From: Corynebacterium camporealensis
GTDB lineage: Bacteria; Actinomycetota; Actinomycetes; Mycobacteriales; Mycobacteriaceae
Direction: 5' to 3'
Length of the DNA: 64,000 nucleotides
NCBI RefSeq assembly: GCF_000980815.1
Contig: NZ_CP011311.1
Span: 912,571 to 976,570, forward strand
The notes below the pieces were generated by a model. The model did no database searches, was not told the origin of the DNA, and saw nothing but the letters and a program-made list of their open reading frames with translations. This document shows positions 17,630-26,050 of the stretch, piece by piece (within the stretch, counting starts at the first letter, position 1; each line of letters starts with the position of its first letter). Position numbers and translations under genes: made by a program.

Positions 17630-19219
17630 GTGAAGCGGTTAATCGGTGCGCTGGGCGCGACCTGCTTGCTGGTTGTCTCCGGCTGCGCTGCTAATCCTGG
17701 ACCACCGCCTGTCGTCGAAGAACCGGCTGAGGAAACTCAGTCCAGCACCCCGGAGGAGACCCCGCCGCCGGAAGAAGATGAGGCTCCTAGCACGGAGCGC
17801 TCCACTGTCGCCATTGGTGTTGATCCTTTGCAAGGTGGTCTCAATCCGCATTTGGTGGCGAATAATTCCCAGCTGGTCTCGGATATCGCTGACCTCGTGC
17901 TGCCTTCGCCTTTCCACCGCGGGCAGATGGATACGGATATCCTCGAAGCCGCTGAAGAGGTCGAGGCGCCCGAAGGTGTTGCACAACGCGTGCGCTACAC
18001 CATTGCCTCGCCCGCGCAGTGGTCCGATGGCACGCCCCTGACCGGCGCGGACTTTACCTACCTGTGGCAGTCGATGATTTCTACCCCGGGCACGAACTCA
18101 CCTGCGGGCTATCACGCGATTTCTGCCATCAACACCACCGCAGGTGGCCGCGTGATCACCGTGGACTTCTCCGAGCGAGTCCGCGACTGGCGCCTGCTTT
18201 TCCAGCACCTGCTGCCATCGCATCTGCTGCAAGATGACGATTTCCCGAATGCGTTGTCCAGTGACATTCCGGCCTCGGCAGGTGTCTTCCAGGTCGATTC
18301 CGTCGACCGCGGCCGCGGTGTCATTACGCTCAACCGCAACGACCGTTTCTGGGGCGAAAACCCTGCGCTTGTCGATGTCATCGAGCTGCACTTCATCCGC
18401 TCGACCGGCCAGGCGGTCAACATGCTGCGTTCCGGCCAAATCGGTTTTGCCGACTTCATCCCGCAGCAGACCTCCCTGGAATCGCTCAACCTGCTTAGCG
18501 GCGTCAACACTGCGGTTGTCTCGCCAGCCCGGCAGTTGCGCGTGCATCTATCCACCATGGAGGGCGCGCTTGACGATGTCGCCGCCCGCCGCGGCTTTGC
18601 CTCGCTTATCAACACCGAGCAGGTCTCCCGCCTGGCTTCTGGTCGCGCATCCCAGCTCGAACCGGCCATCAACCCGATTCCAGAAGGGGAGAACCTCCTG
18701 CCGCTGCGCGAACGCGCCAGCCGCAAGCCATTGAAGATTGGTGTCGATCCCACTGACGCCACCGCACTGGCCGCCGCGCATGTCATCGGCGATACTCTCA
18801 ACGGCAACGGCATCCCTACTGAGGTCGTCACAGATCGCCTCACCACGATTACCGACGAACTCCTCCCAGAAGGCGACGTCGATGCCGTGATTACCTGGGA
18901 GAATATTCAGCTCAATTCCTTCTCGGCTGCAAATATCTATCTTTGCGACGAAGAGACCCCACTTGCAGGCGACCTGTCCGGATACTGCCCAGAAGACCAC
19001 GAAGAAACCCTAAAAGCCATCCTGTCCGGTGAGCTTTCCCCACGCGATGCTCTCAGCCAGACCCGTGCACTCAATAGGGAAGAGGCGTTGTATATTCCTC
19101 TGATGGATGAAAGCCGCGTGCAAGCCCTGGGCAAGGGTATTGTAGGCCCGGGCCAGAGCATGGACGGTTGGCGCGGCGGGCTGACCACCGCACCGTATTG
19201 GAGGGCTGATGAAGACTAA
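17630..19219 (+). CDS. lpqW: LpqW-like lipoprotein, peptide-binding-protein fold
   Basis: The 529-residue protein has a lipoprotein signal with lipobox VSGC, an acidic Pro/Glu-rich linker, and an SBP family 5 (oligopeptide-binding) domain from about residue 65. Its position between typA and mshB matches M. tuberculosis lpqW (Rv1166). In mycobacteria and C. glutamicum LpqW controls lipoglycan synthesis by acting on the mannosyltransferase MptB; by family and position the same is inferred here. GTG 17630 lies 7 bp from AAGGAG; a TTG six bases earlier overlaps that site and is rejected. Its last 11 bp overlap mshB. Confidence 0.9.
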   Translation: MKRLIGALGATCLLVVSGCAANPGPPPVVEEPAEETQSSTPEETPPPEEDEAPSTERSTVAIGVDPLQGGLNPHLVANNSQLVSDIADLVLPSPFHRGQMDTDILEAAEEVEAPEGVAQRVRYTIASPAQWSDGTPLTGADFTYLWQSMISTPGTNSPAGYHAISAINTTAGGRVITVDFSERVRDWRLLFQHLLPSHLLQDDDFPNALSSDIPASAGVFQVDSVDRGRGVITLNRNDRFWGENPALVDVIELHFIRSTGQAVNMLRSGQIGFADFIPQQTSLESLNLLSGVNTAVVSPARQLRVHLSTMEGALDDVAARRGFASLINTEQVSRLASGRASQLEPAINPIPEGENLLPLRERASRKPLKIGVDPTDATALAAAHVIGDTLNGNGIPTEVVTDRLTTITDELLPEGDVDAVITWENIQLNSFSAANIYLCDEETPLAGDLSGYCPEDHEETLKAILSGELSPRDALSQTRALNREEALYIPLMDESRVQALGKGIVGPGQSMDGWRGGLTTAPYWRADED

Positions 19220-20075
19220 GGACTTGTCCGGCAAGCGCATTCTTGCCGTGCACGCGCACCCGGATGATGAGGTGCTCTTCGGCGGCGGCACTCTCGCGGA
19301 TTGCGCTGCCCGCGGTGCCGACGTCGTCGTCATCACCGCCACGCTCGGCGAAGACGGCGAAATCATCGGCGAGCCCTACCAAGGCTTAGCCGATCACGAT
19401 CAGCTCGGTGGCTTCCGCGCACGCGAACTCGCCGACTCCCTTCGCGCATTGGGCGCCCGCGGCATCCAACTCGGCGGCTTCGGCCACTTCCGCGATTCCG
19501 GCATGGCCGGCTCGCCCTCGCACGAAAACCCCCGCGCGCTGGTCAACCGCATCGATGAAGCGGTGAATCTCCTTGAGATTAACCTCCGGGACTTGAAACC
19601 AGACGTCATCCTGACCTACGGGCCCGACGGCGGCTACGGCCACCCTGATCACATCGCAGTTCACCAGGCAGTCCATGCGGCAGCTGGTCCCGATCAGCGC
19701 ATCTGGTGGCCGGTCTTCGAGCGCGCTGCTCACTACGCCGCCCTGGAAACGCTCACACCACCAGCGGATTGGGAGAAGCCATCTCGGGACTACCTCGATA
19801 ACTTCACCAACGAAGGCTGTGACCTGGAGGTTGCGCTGGATGATGACGCGATCATCGCAAAGCGTTGTGCCATGTATGCCCACGCCACGCAGCTGTGGCT
19901 GGGTGATGGAAGCCTCAGTGAGGTGAACCCGGAGGCGCGGCAGGTGGGCGTCGCAAAGCCGGAGCTTGCCCCGACCGGATGGGTGATGTCGAATCGCTAC
20001 CTGATGCCGTTGCTGCGTAAAGAGCATTTCCAGCTGGGGCAGGGAAGCGGTACAGAAAGCCTGGTGGCGCCATGA
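19209..20075 (+). CDS. mshB: GlcNAc-Ins deacetylase MshB (mycothiol biosynthesis)
   Basis: The 288-residue protein belongs to the LmbE-like metallodeacetylases. AHPDDE (residues 16-21) gives the zinc His/Asp and the catalytic Asp; GHPDH near residue 140 gives the third ligand. MshB removes acetyl from N-acetylglucosaminyl-inositol, the second committed step of mycothiol synthesis, in the cytosol. ATG 19209 has GGAGG upstream inside the lpqW end. The stop overlaps the next start (ATGA), so lpqW-mshB-membrane gene form an operon. Confidence 0.95.
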   Translation: MKTKDLSGKRILAVHAHPDDEVLFGGGTLADCAARGADVVVITATLGEDGEIIGEPYQGLADHDQLGGFRARELADSLRALGARGIQLGGFGHFRDSGMAGSPSHENPRALVNRIDEAVNLLEINLRDLKPDVILTYGPDGGYGHPDHIAVHQAVHAAAGPDQRIWWPVFERAAHYAALETLTPPADWEKPSRDYLDNFTNEGCDLEVALDDDAIIAKRCAMYAHATQLWLGDGSLSEVNPEARQVGVAKPELAPTGWVMSNRYLMPLLRKEHFQLGQGSGTESLVAP

Positions 20076-20452
20076 TTCGTTCGGATTTCACTCGCGGTGA
20101 GGCCGTGATGGGCCTGATTTGGCTCAGCTTGGCTGCGCTGACGTCGTTGGTGCTGGAAGTCGTCTACCTTGGTGCGCGTCTGCCACTGCCTGGCGATGGC
20201 TCCATCGCCTTTCCCATCACCATCCTGATTGCTGGCTGGTTTAACTGGGTGCTTACCCGTACTGCCAAGCTATGGACGACCCATATGGCGGTTGCCTGCA
20301 TCCCGCTCGCGGTCTGGTTGCTGGGGTATTTTCTGCTGCTATTGGGCGTGGAAATTACAGGAGATCAGATGCTGGCCAATAATATTCGCTCGGTGCTCTT
20401 GCTCTTCGCTGGCGTAGCCGGGGGCGTTTGGCCATTCTTCCGCGCGAAGTGA
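20072..20452 (+). CDS. Small four-helix membrane protein (Rv1171-like)
   Basis: The 126-residue protein has four hydrophobic segments (about 14-33, 45-61, 68-90, 103-121) with short loops. It overlaps the mshB stop by 4 bp and is followed 48 bp later by ferredoxin. The same position in mycobacteria holds Rv1171, a conserved membrane protein. Function is unknown; linkage to mshB hints at an envelope or thiol role but is not proof. Confidence 0.8.
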   Translation: MIRSDFTRGEAVMGLIWLSLAALTSLVLEVVYLGARLPLPGDGSIAFPITILIAGWFNWVLTRTAKLWTTHMAVACIPLAVWLLGYFLLLLGVEITGDQMLANNIRSVLLLFAGVAGGVWPFFRAK

Positions 20453-20500
20453 CATACTATTACTCATTCAACACCCGAAGTTTTGAGGAAGATTTAACCC

Positions 20501-20824
20501 ATGACTTACACCATCGCACAGCCCTGCGTCGATGTGCTGGACCGTGGCTGCGTTGAAGAATGCCCGGTTGACTGCATCTACGAGGGCAAGCGCATGCTCT
20601 ACATCCACCCGGACGAGTGTGTGGACTGCGGCGCTTGTGAACCAGCTTGCCCAGTGGAGGCAATCTTCTACGAAGATGACGTCCCGGATGAGTGGTTTGA
20701 CTACAACGAGGCGAACGCCGCCTTCTTCGACGACCTGGGCTCGCCTGGCGGTGCTGCAGCCCTGGGTCCGCAGGACTTCGATGCACCGATGATCAAGGCT
20801 CTTCCGCCGCAAAATCAGGAGTAA
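20501..20824 (+). CDS. fdxC: 7Fe ferredoxin (3Fe-4S/4Fe-4S)
   Basis: The 107-residue protein has cysteine patterns of the FdxA/FdxC type: [17 protein letters not shown] for the first site and [15 protein letters not shown] for the 4Fe-4S site. A charged C-terminal extension completes it. These ferredoxins carry electrons to P450s and other reductive enzymes. GAGGAAG precedes the ATG. The next gene, dapC, starts 5 bp after the stop, an arrangement kept in mycobacteria (fdxC-Rv1178). Confidence 0.94.
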   Translation: MTYTIAQPCVDVLDRGCVEECPVDCIYEGKRMLYIHPDECVDCGACEPACPVEAIFYEDDVPDEWFDYNEANAAFFDDLGSPGGAAALGPQDFDAPMIKALPPQNQE

Positions 20825-20829
20825 AAACA

Positions 20830-21915
20830 ATGGCTCGCACGCCGCTTGGCAGCATCCTTCCGGACTTTCCTTGGGACTCTCTCGCTGATGCGAAGAAGAA
20901 GGCCCAGTCGCATCCGGACGGTATCGTTGATTTGTCTGTTGGCAATCCGGTCGACCCGGTTGCCCCTGGCGTGCAGCTGGCCTTGAGCTCTGCTGCCGAG
21001 GCCCCCGGCTATCCGCAGACTGCCGGTACTCCGGAGCTGCGTGAGGCCATCGCTAGCGCTTTGGAGCGGCGCTACAACATGCAGCCCGGCGGTGTCCTGC
21101 CGGTCATTGGCACGAAGGAAGCTATCGCTTGGCTGCCTACTTTGTTGGGCATGCGCGGTCAGACCGTTGCATTCCCGACCGTGGCTTACCCGACCTACGA
21201 AGTCGGCGCCTTGCTGGCTGGTGCGAAGCCCCTGCGTGCCGATAAGGATTTCGAAGACGCCGCCTTGGTCTTTATTAACTCCCCATCGAATCCGACTGGT
21301 CGCGTGGCGAACGTTGAGGAGCTGCGCTCTATCGTTGCCTGGGCACGCGAGAATAACGCCATCGTTGCTTCCGATGAGTGCTACATGGGCCTGAGCTGGG
21401 ACGACGAGAATCCGCCGGTCTCGATTCTGGATCCGCGCGTCAGCGACGGCGACAACACCGGTTTGATTGCGATGCACTCGCTGTCGAAGTCAGCAAACAT
21501 GGCCTCTTACCGCGCTGGTTTCTTCGCCGGCGACCCGGCCCTTATTGCGGAGCTGCTGGAGGTCCGCAAGCACGCTGGCCTTATCGTTCCCGGCCCCATC
21601 CAGGCCGCCATGGTCGAAGGCCTGAATGACGACGCCTCCGAAACTTTGCAGAAGCAGCGCTACGCCACCCGCCGTGCGCAGTTGGTGCGCGCGCTTGTCG
21701 ATGCCAGCTTCCGAATCGACCACTCCGACGCCGGCCTCTACCTGTGGGCTACGCGCGGCGAAGATTGCCGCGAGACCATCGACTGGCTTGCCGAACGCGG
21801 CATCCTGGCCGCTCCGGGCGATTTCTACGGCCCTGCTGGTCAGCAGCACGTGCGTATCGGTTTGAATGGCACTGATGAGCGCGTTGCCGCCGCCGTGGAG
21901 CGCCTGCGCGCTTAA
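20830..21915 (+). CDS. dapC: Succinyldiaminopimelate transaminase DapC
   Basis: The 361-residue class I/II PLP aminotransferase has the PLP lysine in HSLSKSANMA. Asn in NSPSNPTG and Arg near the C-terminus (VRIGLNG) bind substrate carboxylates. DapC converts N-succinyl-2-amino-6-ketopimelate to succinyl-DAP in the lysine/peptidoglycan pathway. dapD and dapE lie 6-10 kb downstream in the same window. The symbol rests on the ferredoxin-dapC linkage typical of actinobacteria; other aminotransferases can substitute. Confidence 0.92.
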   Translation: MARTPLGSILPDFPWDSLADAKKKAQSHPDGIVDLSVGNPVDPVAPGVQLALSSAAEAPGYPQTAGTPELREAIASALERRYNMQPGGVLPVIGTKEAIAWLPTLLGMRGQTVAFPTVAYPTYEVGALLAGAKPLRADKDFEDAALVFINSPSNPTGRVANVEELRSIVAWARENNAIVASDECYMGLSWDDENPPVSILDPRVSDGDNTGLIAMHSLSKSANMASYRAGFFAGDPALIAELLEVRKHAGLIVPGPIQAAMVEGLNDDASETLQKQRYATRRAQLVRALVDASFRIDHSDAGLYLWATRGEDCRETIDWLAERGILAAPGDFYGPAGQQHVRIGLNGTDERVAAAVERLRA

Positions 21916-22743
21916 ATGACGCGCGCCCCGATAGGCTGCCGGGACGGTATCTCACCGCGCAAAACCATGCTGCGCGGTATTGTCCCGGCGCATCCGCAGT
22001 TTTATGCTGGTCGGGCAGGGGATTCGCCGTTCTCGTTTGGCACGGTGATTCCTCCGGGAACGGCGCTGTCTCGCCCTGTTCTGGCTTGGTATCACCCCGA
22101 TGTGCCTGACGAGGAACCCATTCCCTTCGACTACTCGGTACTGCACGTCGATGACGACCTCATTGTCGTCGATAAACCACACTTTCTTCCCACCACGTCC
22201 AACGGGCGACTGGTCCGCGAAACCCTACAGACTCGCCTGCGCCGCGATTTCGGCGAAGACGATATCGTCCCACTTCATCGCCTCGACCGCCTGACCAGTG
22301 GGGTAGTGCTCTGCTCGCGTTCTCCTGATACCCGTGCTGCCTACCAGCGTATCTTCTTGGAAGGCACCGCTGAGAAGTGGTACCGCGGGATTGCTTCTGC
22401 GCCACTGGACATCGACGATTGGGTCTCGCTGCCCATGCTCAAAGTTCCTGGACAGCGCCAAGTGTGTGTTGATTCTGCGGGCGTGATGACCCATACCTTC
22501 GTCAAGGCCTCTGGCGTTGACGTCTCGATGTCGCCGCGAACCGGACATACCCACCAGCTGCGTGTTCTACTTAATCACCTTGGTGCGCCGTTGCTTGGCG
22601 ATGACACCTACCCCGAAGATCGCGGCCTAGATCTCTATGATTTCTCCGAGCCGCTTGCATTACAGCATCACCAGATCAGTTTCACAGACCCAATTAGCGG
22701 CGCCCGACGTCGATTTTCTTCTTCTCGCGGGGTGCAGGAGTAA
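21916..22743 (+). CDS. RluA-family pseudouridine synthase
   Basis: The 275-residue protein has the catalytic Asp in LHRLDRLTSGV and the RluA motif II-like RTGHTHQLRVLL. About 65 N-terminal residues precede the first conserved strand. The family isomerises uridine in rRNA or tRNA; the target site is not predictable. The ATG at 21916 directly abuts the dapC stop (TAAATG). A later in-frame ATG at 21967 is possible. Confidence 0.9.
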   Translation: MTRAPIGCRDGISPRKTMLRGIVPAHPQFYAGRAGDSPFSFGTVIPPGTALSRPVLAWYHPDVPDEEPIPFDYSVLHVDDDLIVVDKPHFLPTTSNGRLVRETLQTRLRRDFGEDDIVPLHRLDRLTSGVVLCSRSPDTRAAYQRIFLEGTAEKWYRGIASAPLDIDDWVSLPMLKVPGQRQVCVDSAGVMTHTFVKASGVDVSMSPRTGHTHQLRVLLNHLGAPLLGDDTYPEDRGLDLYDFSEPLALQHHQISFTDPISGARRRFSSSRGVQE

Positions 22744-22784
22744 GCTCGAATAGTTAAACGAACCATAACTTGGAAGGGACGCCG

Positions 22785-23348
22785 ATGGCAGACTTAAGCC
22801 TTGCCCGAGTGGCGAATAACTTCGGGCAATTTTTCAAGTTTGGGCTCGTCGGCGGTTCCGGTACCGCGGTCAACCTGCTGGTTTTCTATCTATCGAAGAA
22901 GATTGCTGAGTGGACTGCCGGTATCAACGAACGCGAAGCCTTCATGAATCTCTTCGGTACCGACTTCAACATCCGTTGGTACCACGTCTTCGCGACTATC
23001 GCGTTCTTAGTCGCAAATACCTGGAATTACCAGCTCAATCGCCTCTGGACCTTCCGCTCGGTGCAGAAGGTCTCCTGGATTCGCGGTTTCTTCCCCTTCC
23101 TGCTTACCGGCGTCGGCGCCTTCCTGGTTAGCCAGGCAGTGCTGACCTTGCTGATGAATCCGACCTCACCCATCGGCTTGCCCGAGCACATCTTCGATGA
23201 CTCCACCGGCCTGCGCACCAAGTCCTACTGGGCACAGGCAATCTCGATTATCGTCGCGATGCCGATTAACTTCGTCATCAACAAGCTCTGGACTTTCCGC
23301 TCCAAGCCCACCGACGTCCGAGTCGTTAACGAGATGGACCCGGTCTAA
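22785..23348 (+). CDS. GtrA family membrane protein
   Basis: The 187-residue protein has four predicted helices. KFGLVGGSGTAVNLLVFY is the conserved GtrA N-terminal helix, and NTWNYQLNRLWTFRS and NFVINKLWTFRSK are the repeated NxxxNxxWTF signatures. GtrA proteins help move polyprenyl-linked sugars across the membrane for cell-surface glycosylation. ATG 22785 follows GAAGGGA; a TTG 15 bp upstream is rejected. The periplasmic-loop insert of about 45 residues between helices 1 and 2 is longer than usual. Confidence 0.9.
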   Translation: MADLSLARVANNFGQFFKFGLVGGSGTAVNLLVFYLSKKIAEWTAGINEREAFMNLFGTDFNIRWYHVFATIAFLVANTWNYQLNRLWTFRSVQKVSWIRGFFPFLLTGVGAFLVSQAVLTLLMNPTSPIGLPEHIFDDSTGLRTKSYWAQAISIIVAMPINFVINKLWTFRSKPTDVRVVNEMDPV

Positions 23349-23387
23349 TCTCCAGCCGTTGAGACCGCCACAGCCCGCCACCGCGCG

Positions 23388-23449
23388 CCCTTCGCGCTCA
23401 CCGGCGGGCTCTTTTTCACTCATTTCGCGATTACGGTGAGCGCCAAAGG
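23388..23449 (+). repeat. 62-bp palindromic repeat, copy 5 (overlaps the DUF559 gene)
   Basis: Left arm CCCTTCGCGCTCACC, right arm GGTGAGCGCCAAAGG with two changes. The right arm and adjoining base encode the final Leu-Trp-Arg-Ser-Pro of the minus-strand DUF559 gene, whose TAA stop is at 23431-23433. Confidence 0.9.
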
Positions 23450-24294
23450 TCCGACGAGATTACCGGATGCCACTTCCATACCGGTGTCGTATATGTGAGC
23501 GGCTCCTTGCCACCACGCACGGCGTACTCGATACTGTCGAGCACCTCTTCAAGGTTCTCCTTGATGCAGTAGTAGTTAAAGCGCAGCAGCTTATATCCAT
23601 GGAGTACCGCCGCGTTGTCCTTGAAGCGATCGATGATGAACTGCCTTTCCGTGGAGTGGTATTTGTGACTGTCGACTTCCACGAGCACGTCGTCCAGCAT
23701 TAAATCGAAGCGATAACCAGCCACCATCTGGTTGTGTTTGAAGTGCATTCCGCGAAAGCATAGCTCCGTTGCAAGGTCCTTTTCACCTACCGAGTCCGCC
23801 CCGATTGAAGAATGATGAATCCTGTTCTTCAGCCACTTCGGCACTCGCCCTAGCTCTCTGAGGTCTTTGTCGAACTTCTGCAGGCCCTTATATCCTCTGT
23901 ACTGCTTGGAGAGAAAATCACCCGTGCGCCAGCTGTCATCACCGTCTTGTCTCACCGCCCACAGTGGCTTAACGACGCGCAACCCATCCAACATCTCAAA
24001 CGCCCTATACCGACCATGAGTCACCTGAAAGTCCTTGCCTTGAATGGTGCGCGGACCTTCAAATCGCAATGGAAACGTCAGCGCTTTCATGTTGCGTAGC
24101 TCAATGGCCGATTTGCCCGTCAACACGAGATTCTTCATCTCACGCTGCAGCGCACGCGCAACATCCTTTGGGTCGTAGACATCAACGTAAATCCCCCGAT
24201 GAACCCTGTGCAGCTTCCCCTCCTTAATCAGCGTGCGGATCCTCTTTTTCCCAATACCTTGTTCTTTTAGCTCTGTCGTAGTGAAAATACTCAT
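23431..24294 (-). CDS. AbiEi-like winged-helix plus DUF559 (PD-(D/E)XK-like) protein
   Basis: Residues 1-40 (FTTTELKEQGIGKKRIRTL) resemble the AbiEi-type winged-helix domain found at the head of many actinobacterial DUF559 proteins. Residues about 175-270 form a DUF559/Vsr-like nuclease domain: a Glu in EKDLA, YRFDLMLDDVLVEVDSHKYH giving the D...ExD core, and a late GYKLLRFNYY. All core residues are present, so nuclease activity is plausible, but no role is proven. The protein is 287 residues. The gene is AT-richer than its neighbours, lies between repeat copies 5 and 6, and ends inside copy 5, all suggesting acquired DNA. Confidence 0.8.
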   Translation of the reverse strand: MSIFTTTELKEQGIGKKRIRTLIKEGKLHRVHRGIYVDVYDPKDVARALQREMKNLVLTGKSAIELRNMKALTFPLRFEGPRTIQGKDFQVTHGRYRAFEMLDGLRVVKPLWAVRQDGDDSWRTGDFLSKQYRGYKGLQKFDKDLRELGRVPKWLKNRIHHSSIGADSVGEKDLATELCFRGMHFKHNQMVAGYRFDLMLDDVLVEVDSHKYHSTERQFIIDRFKDNAAVLHGYKLLRFNYYCIKENLEEVLDSIEYAVRGGKEPLTYTTPVWKWHPVISSDLWRSP

Positions 24295-24454
24295 GACTTC
24301 GAGCCAAGCGAAGAACGCAACGAAATAGCAGGGTCAATTTTCCAACCTGTGGATAACTTTTCGGTATGTCTTTCTCTACCCACATGACAGCTTCTGACAT
24401 TCGGGGCTGTGGATAAACTTCTGCGGGTATTTCTTCTCTCCCGTAGAATGCGCA

Positions 24455-24516
24455 CCCTTCGCGCTCACCGGAAAGGCACCAAAGCCCGAAATCTCAATTA
24501 CGGTGACCGCGAAGGG
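24455..24516 (+). repeat. 62-bp palindromic repeat, copy 6
   Basis: Left arm CCCTTCGCGCTCACC, right arm GGTGACCGCGAAGGG (C variant at sixth base). It lies between the divergent DUF559 gene and the first acidic lipoprotein, ending 58 bp before that gene's ATG. Confidence 0.93.
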
Positions 24517-24561
24517 CGCGGGAAATAGTGAGGTTTGCAAAACATTTAGGTCGTTTTGTCC

Positions 24562-24567
24562 TAACCT
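24562..24567 (+). promoter_or_regulatory. -10 box of lipoprotein 1 (leaderless)
   Basis: TAACCT ends 7 nt before the ATG at 24575, so transcription would begin at or next to the start codon. There is no Shine-Dalgarno sequence. The paralogue downstream has the same box and spacing. No convincing -35. Confidence 0.5.
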
Positions 24568-24574
24568 GTATGGC

Positions 24575-25225
24575 ATGAAGAAATCCCTAGCCCTATTCTC
24601 CGCCGTAGCCGTTCTAGGCTTGAGCGCTTGCTCGAATGCTGAAGAGGAAGCTGTGGACCAAGAACCGACTTTCTCCAAAGCCGCCGAAGCCGACACCGAA
24701 GACACCGTTGAAGAAAGTGCTGAAGACAACCCTCCTGAAGAGGAGGACGCTTCCGCAGATGACGATGCCCCGGAGGAAACCACTGAGGTCGCTGCAGAAT
24801 CCGACGAACCGGAGTTCCGGGAAGTAGAAGGCTCACACTTCTCAGTCGGTGAAAACATGTCAATGTTCTGGGTTGGCGAGCAGCCCTATAACTGCTTTAC
24901 CAAGGGACATGGCGTATATGCGACCTGCTTCTTACCTCTGAAAGATGGCCCGGAGGTCTATAGTCCGGAAATGGGCACGGGTCAGGACTACAACCCTGCG
25001 AACGCGATTGCGCTTAATAGCGGCAAGTTCGAATACGTAGCCACTCCCATTGGCGTCCCGCGTGGTGGGGTGGAAGGGCCGCCAGAGGCAGAGTTCATTG
25101 AACCAGGGACGAAGTCCCTCGTCATTGCTACTGAGTTCTCCTATTCCAAAGATGGCGTCCTGCGCGGTAAGCACGGCAACTCGGAGTTCGTGCTCTATCC
25201 GGACGGCACTTCTGAAATCAATTAG
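24575..25225 (+). CDS. Acidic lipoprotein 1
   Basis: The 216-residue protein has a lipoprotein signal, MKKSLALFSAVAVLGLSAC, with lipobox LSAC at Cys19. A strongly acidic linker (about 22-85, mostly Glu/Asp/Ala/Thr) leads to a small domain with two cysteines (YNCFTK, YATCFLP) that could pair. The C-terminal EFVLYPDGTSEIN is shared with the next gene, showing a tandem duplication. It is probably anchored outside the membrane; function unknown. The start is chosen from the signal peptide; the gene appears leaderless. Repeat copies 6 and 7 flank it. Confidence 0.85.
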   Translation: MKKSLALFSAVAVLGLSACSNAEEEAVDQEPTFSKAAEADTEDTVEESAEDNPPEEEDASADDDAPEETTEVAAESDEPEFREVEGSHFSVGENMSMFWVGEQPYNCFTKGHGVYATCFLPLKDGPEVYSPEMGTGQDYNPANAIALNSGKFEYVATPIGVPRGGVEGPPEAEFIEPGTKSLVIATEFSYSKDGVLRGKHGNSEFVLYPDGTSEIN

Positions 25226-25232
25226 GGACGAA

Positions 25233-25295
25233 CCCTTCGCGCTCACCGTAAACGGCTACGAACCCAAAAACTACGATTCCGGTGAGCGCGAAGGG
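25233..25295 (+). repeat. 63-bp palindromic repeat, copy 7
   Basis: Left arm CCCTTCGCGCTCACC, right arm GGTGAGCGCGAAGGG, perfect pairing. Its centre is 33 nt, the only copy not 62 bp long. It lies between the paralogous lipoproteins, ending 55 bp before the second ATG. Confidence 0.93.
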
Positions 25296-25337
25296 CGCGC
25301 GATTGAATAAGAACAAGATAGATGGCAGTTAATGCCT

Positions 25338-25343
25338 TAACCT
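25338..25343 (+). promoter_or_regulatory. -10 box of lipoprotein 2 (leaderless)
   Basis: TAACCT ends 7 nt before the ATG at 25351, identical in sequence and spacing to the box of lipoprotein 1, again without a ribosome-binding site. Confidence 0.5.
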
Positions 25344-25350
25344 TAGTTTC

Positions 25351-25965
25351 ATGAAGAAATCTCTCGTATTCTTTTCAGCACTTGCAGTTCTCGGTTTAAG
25401 TGCATGTTCAAGCGACGATGCGGAACCAGAGGCTTACGAGCCCTCCTTTACCCAAGAAGCCGAAGCGGACAATACTGCAGAGGAAACTACCGAAGACGCA
25501 GCTAGTGCTGAGGATGTGTCCGAGGAAGAAGAGGCCGACGAGACAACGACGACGGAGGCCAAGAAAGAGGAGTTTACGGAGGTAGACGCCTCGGAGTTCA
25601 TGGTGAGTGACTACGCTGGACTCTTTACGCTGGATAACGACGGTTACTGTATTTTCAAGCCGCAACCGGATTATGAGAGCTGCGATTTACCGTTTACTGA
25701 TGCCCCGGTTCTGGATTCGCCAGACGGACCTTCTGAGGCTGATTCCATCAATTTCACTTATGGCGAATTCGAATATGAAGTGACAATGAGCAGTGGCTTT
25801 CCTTCGGGTGGTCCAGACGTAAAAGAACCGAAGAACTTTGAGCCGGGAACGAAAACTGACATTCATGGGGTAGAGGTGTCGTATTCGAAGGATCGGGTAC
25901 TGCGACTGAAGTCGGATACGGAGGAATTCGTGTTCTATCCGGATGGGCGCTCGGAGATTAACTAA
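25351..25965 (+). CDS. Acidic lipoprotein 2, paralogue of lipoprotein 1
   Basis: The 204-residue protein has the signal MKKSLVFFSALAVLGLSAC and lipobox LSAC, nearly identical to its neighbour. An acidic Glu/Asp/Thr linker (about 22-78) follows. The domain has two cysteines (GYCIFKP, ESCDLPF) at positions equivalent to lipoprotein 1, and ends EFVFYPDGRSEIN. The signal and last residues are more alike than the middle, so the duplication is old or the domain evolves quickly. Function unknown. Confidence 0.85.
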   Translation: MKKSLVFFSALAVLGLSACSSDDAEPEAYEPSFTQEAEADNTAEETTEDAASAEDVSEEEEADETTTTEAKKEEFTEVDASEFMVSDYAGLFTLDNDGYCIFKPQPDYESCDLPFTDAPVLDSPDGPSEADSINFTYGEFEYEVTMSSGFPSGGPDVKEPKNFEPGTKTDIHGVEVSYSKDRVLRLKSDTEEFVFYPDGRSEIN

Positions 25966-25973
25966 CAAAAGAA

Positions 25974-26035
25974 CCCTTCGCGCTCACCGGGAGGCCGGAA
26001 TTAGCCGGAATGGTGATTCTGGTGAGCGCGAAGGG
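25974..26035 (+). repeat. 62-bp palindromic repeat, copy 8
   Basis: Left arm CCCTTCGCGCTCACC, right arm GGTGAGCGCGAAGGG, followed by TGCGGGG. It begins 8 bp after the stop of lipoprotein 2 and lies between convergent genes. Confidence 0.93.
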
Positions 26036-26050
26036 TGCGGGGCTAGGGGA

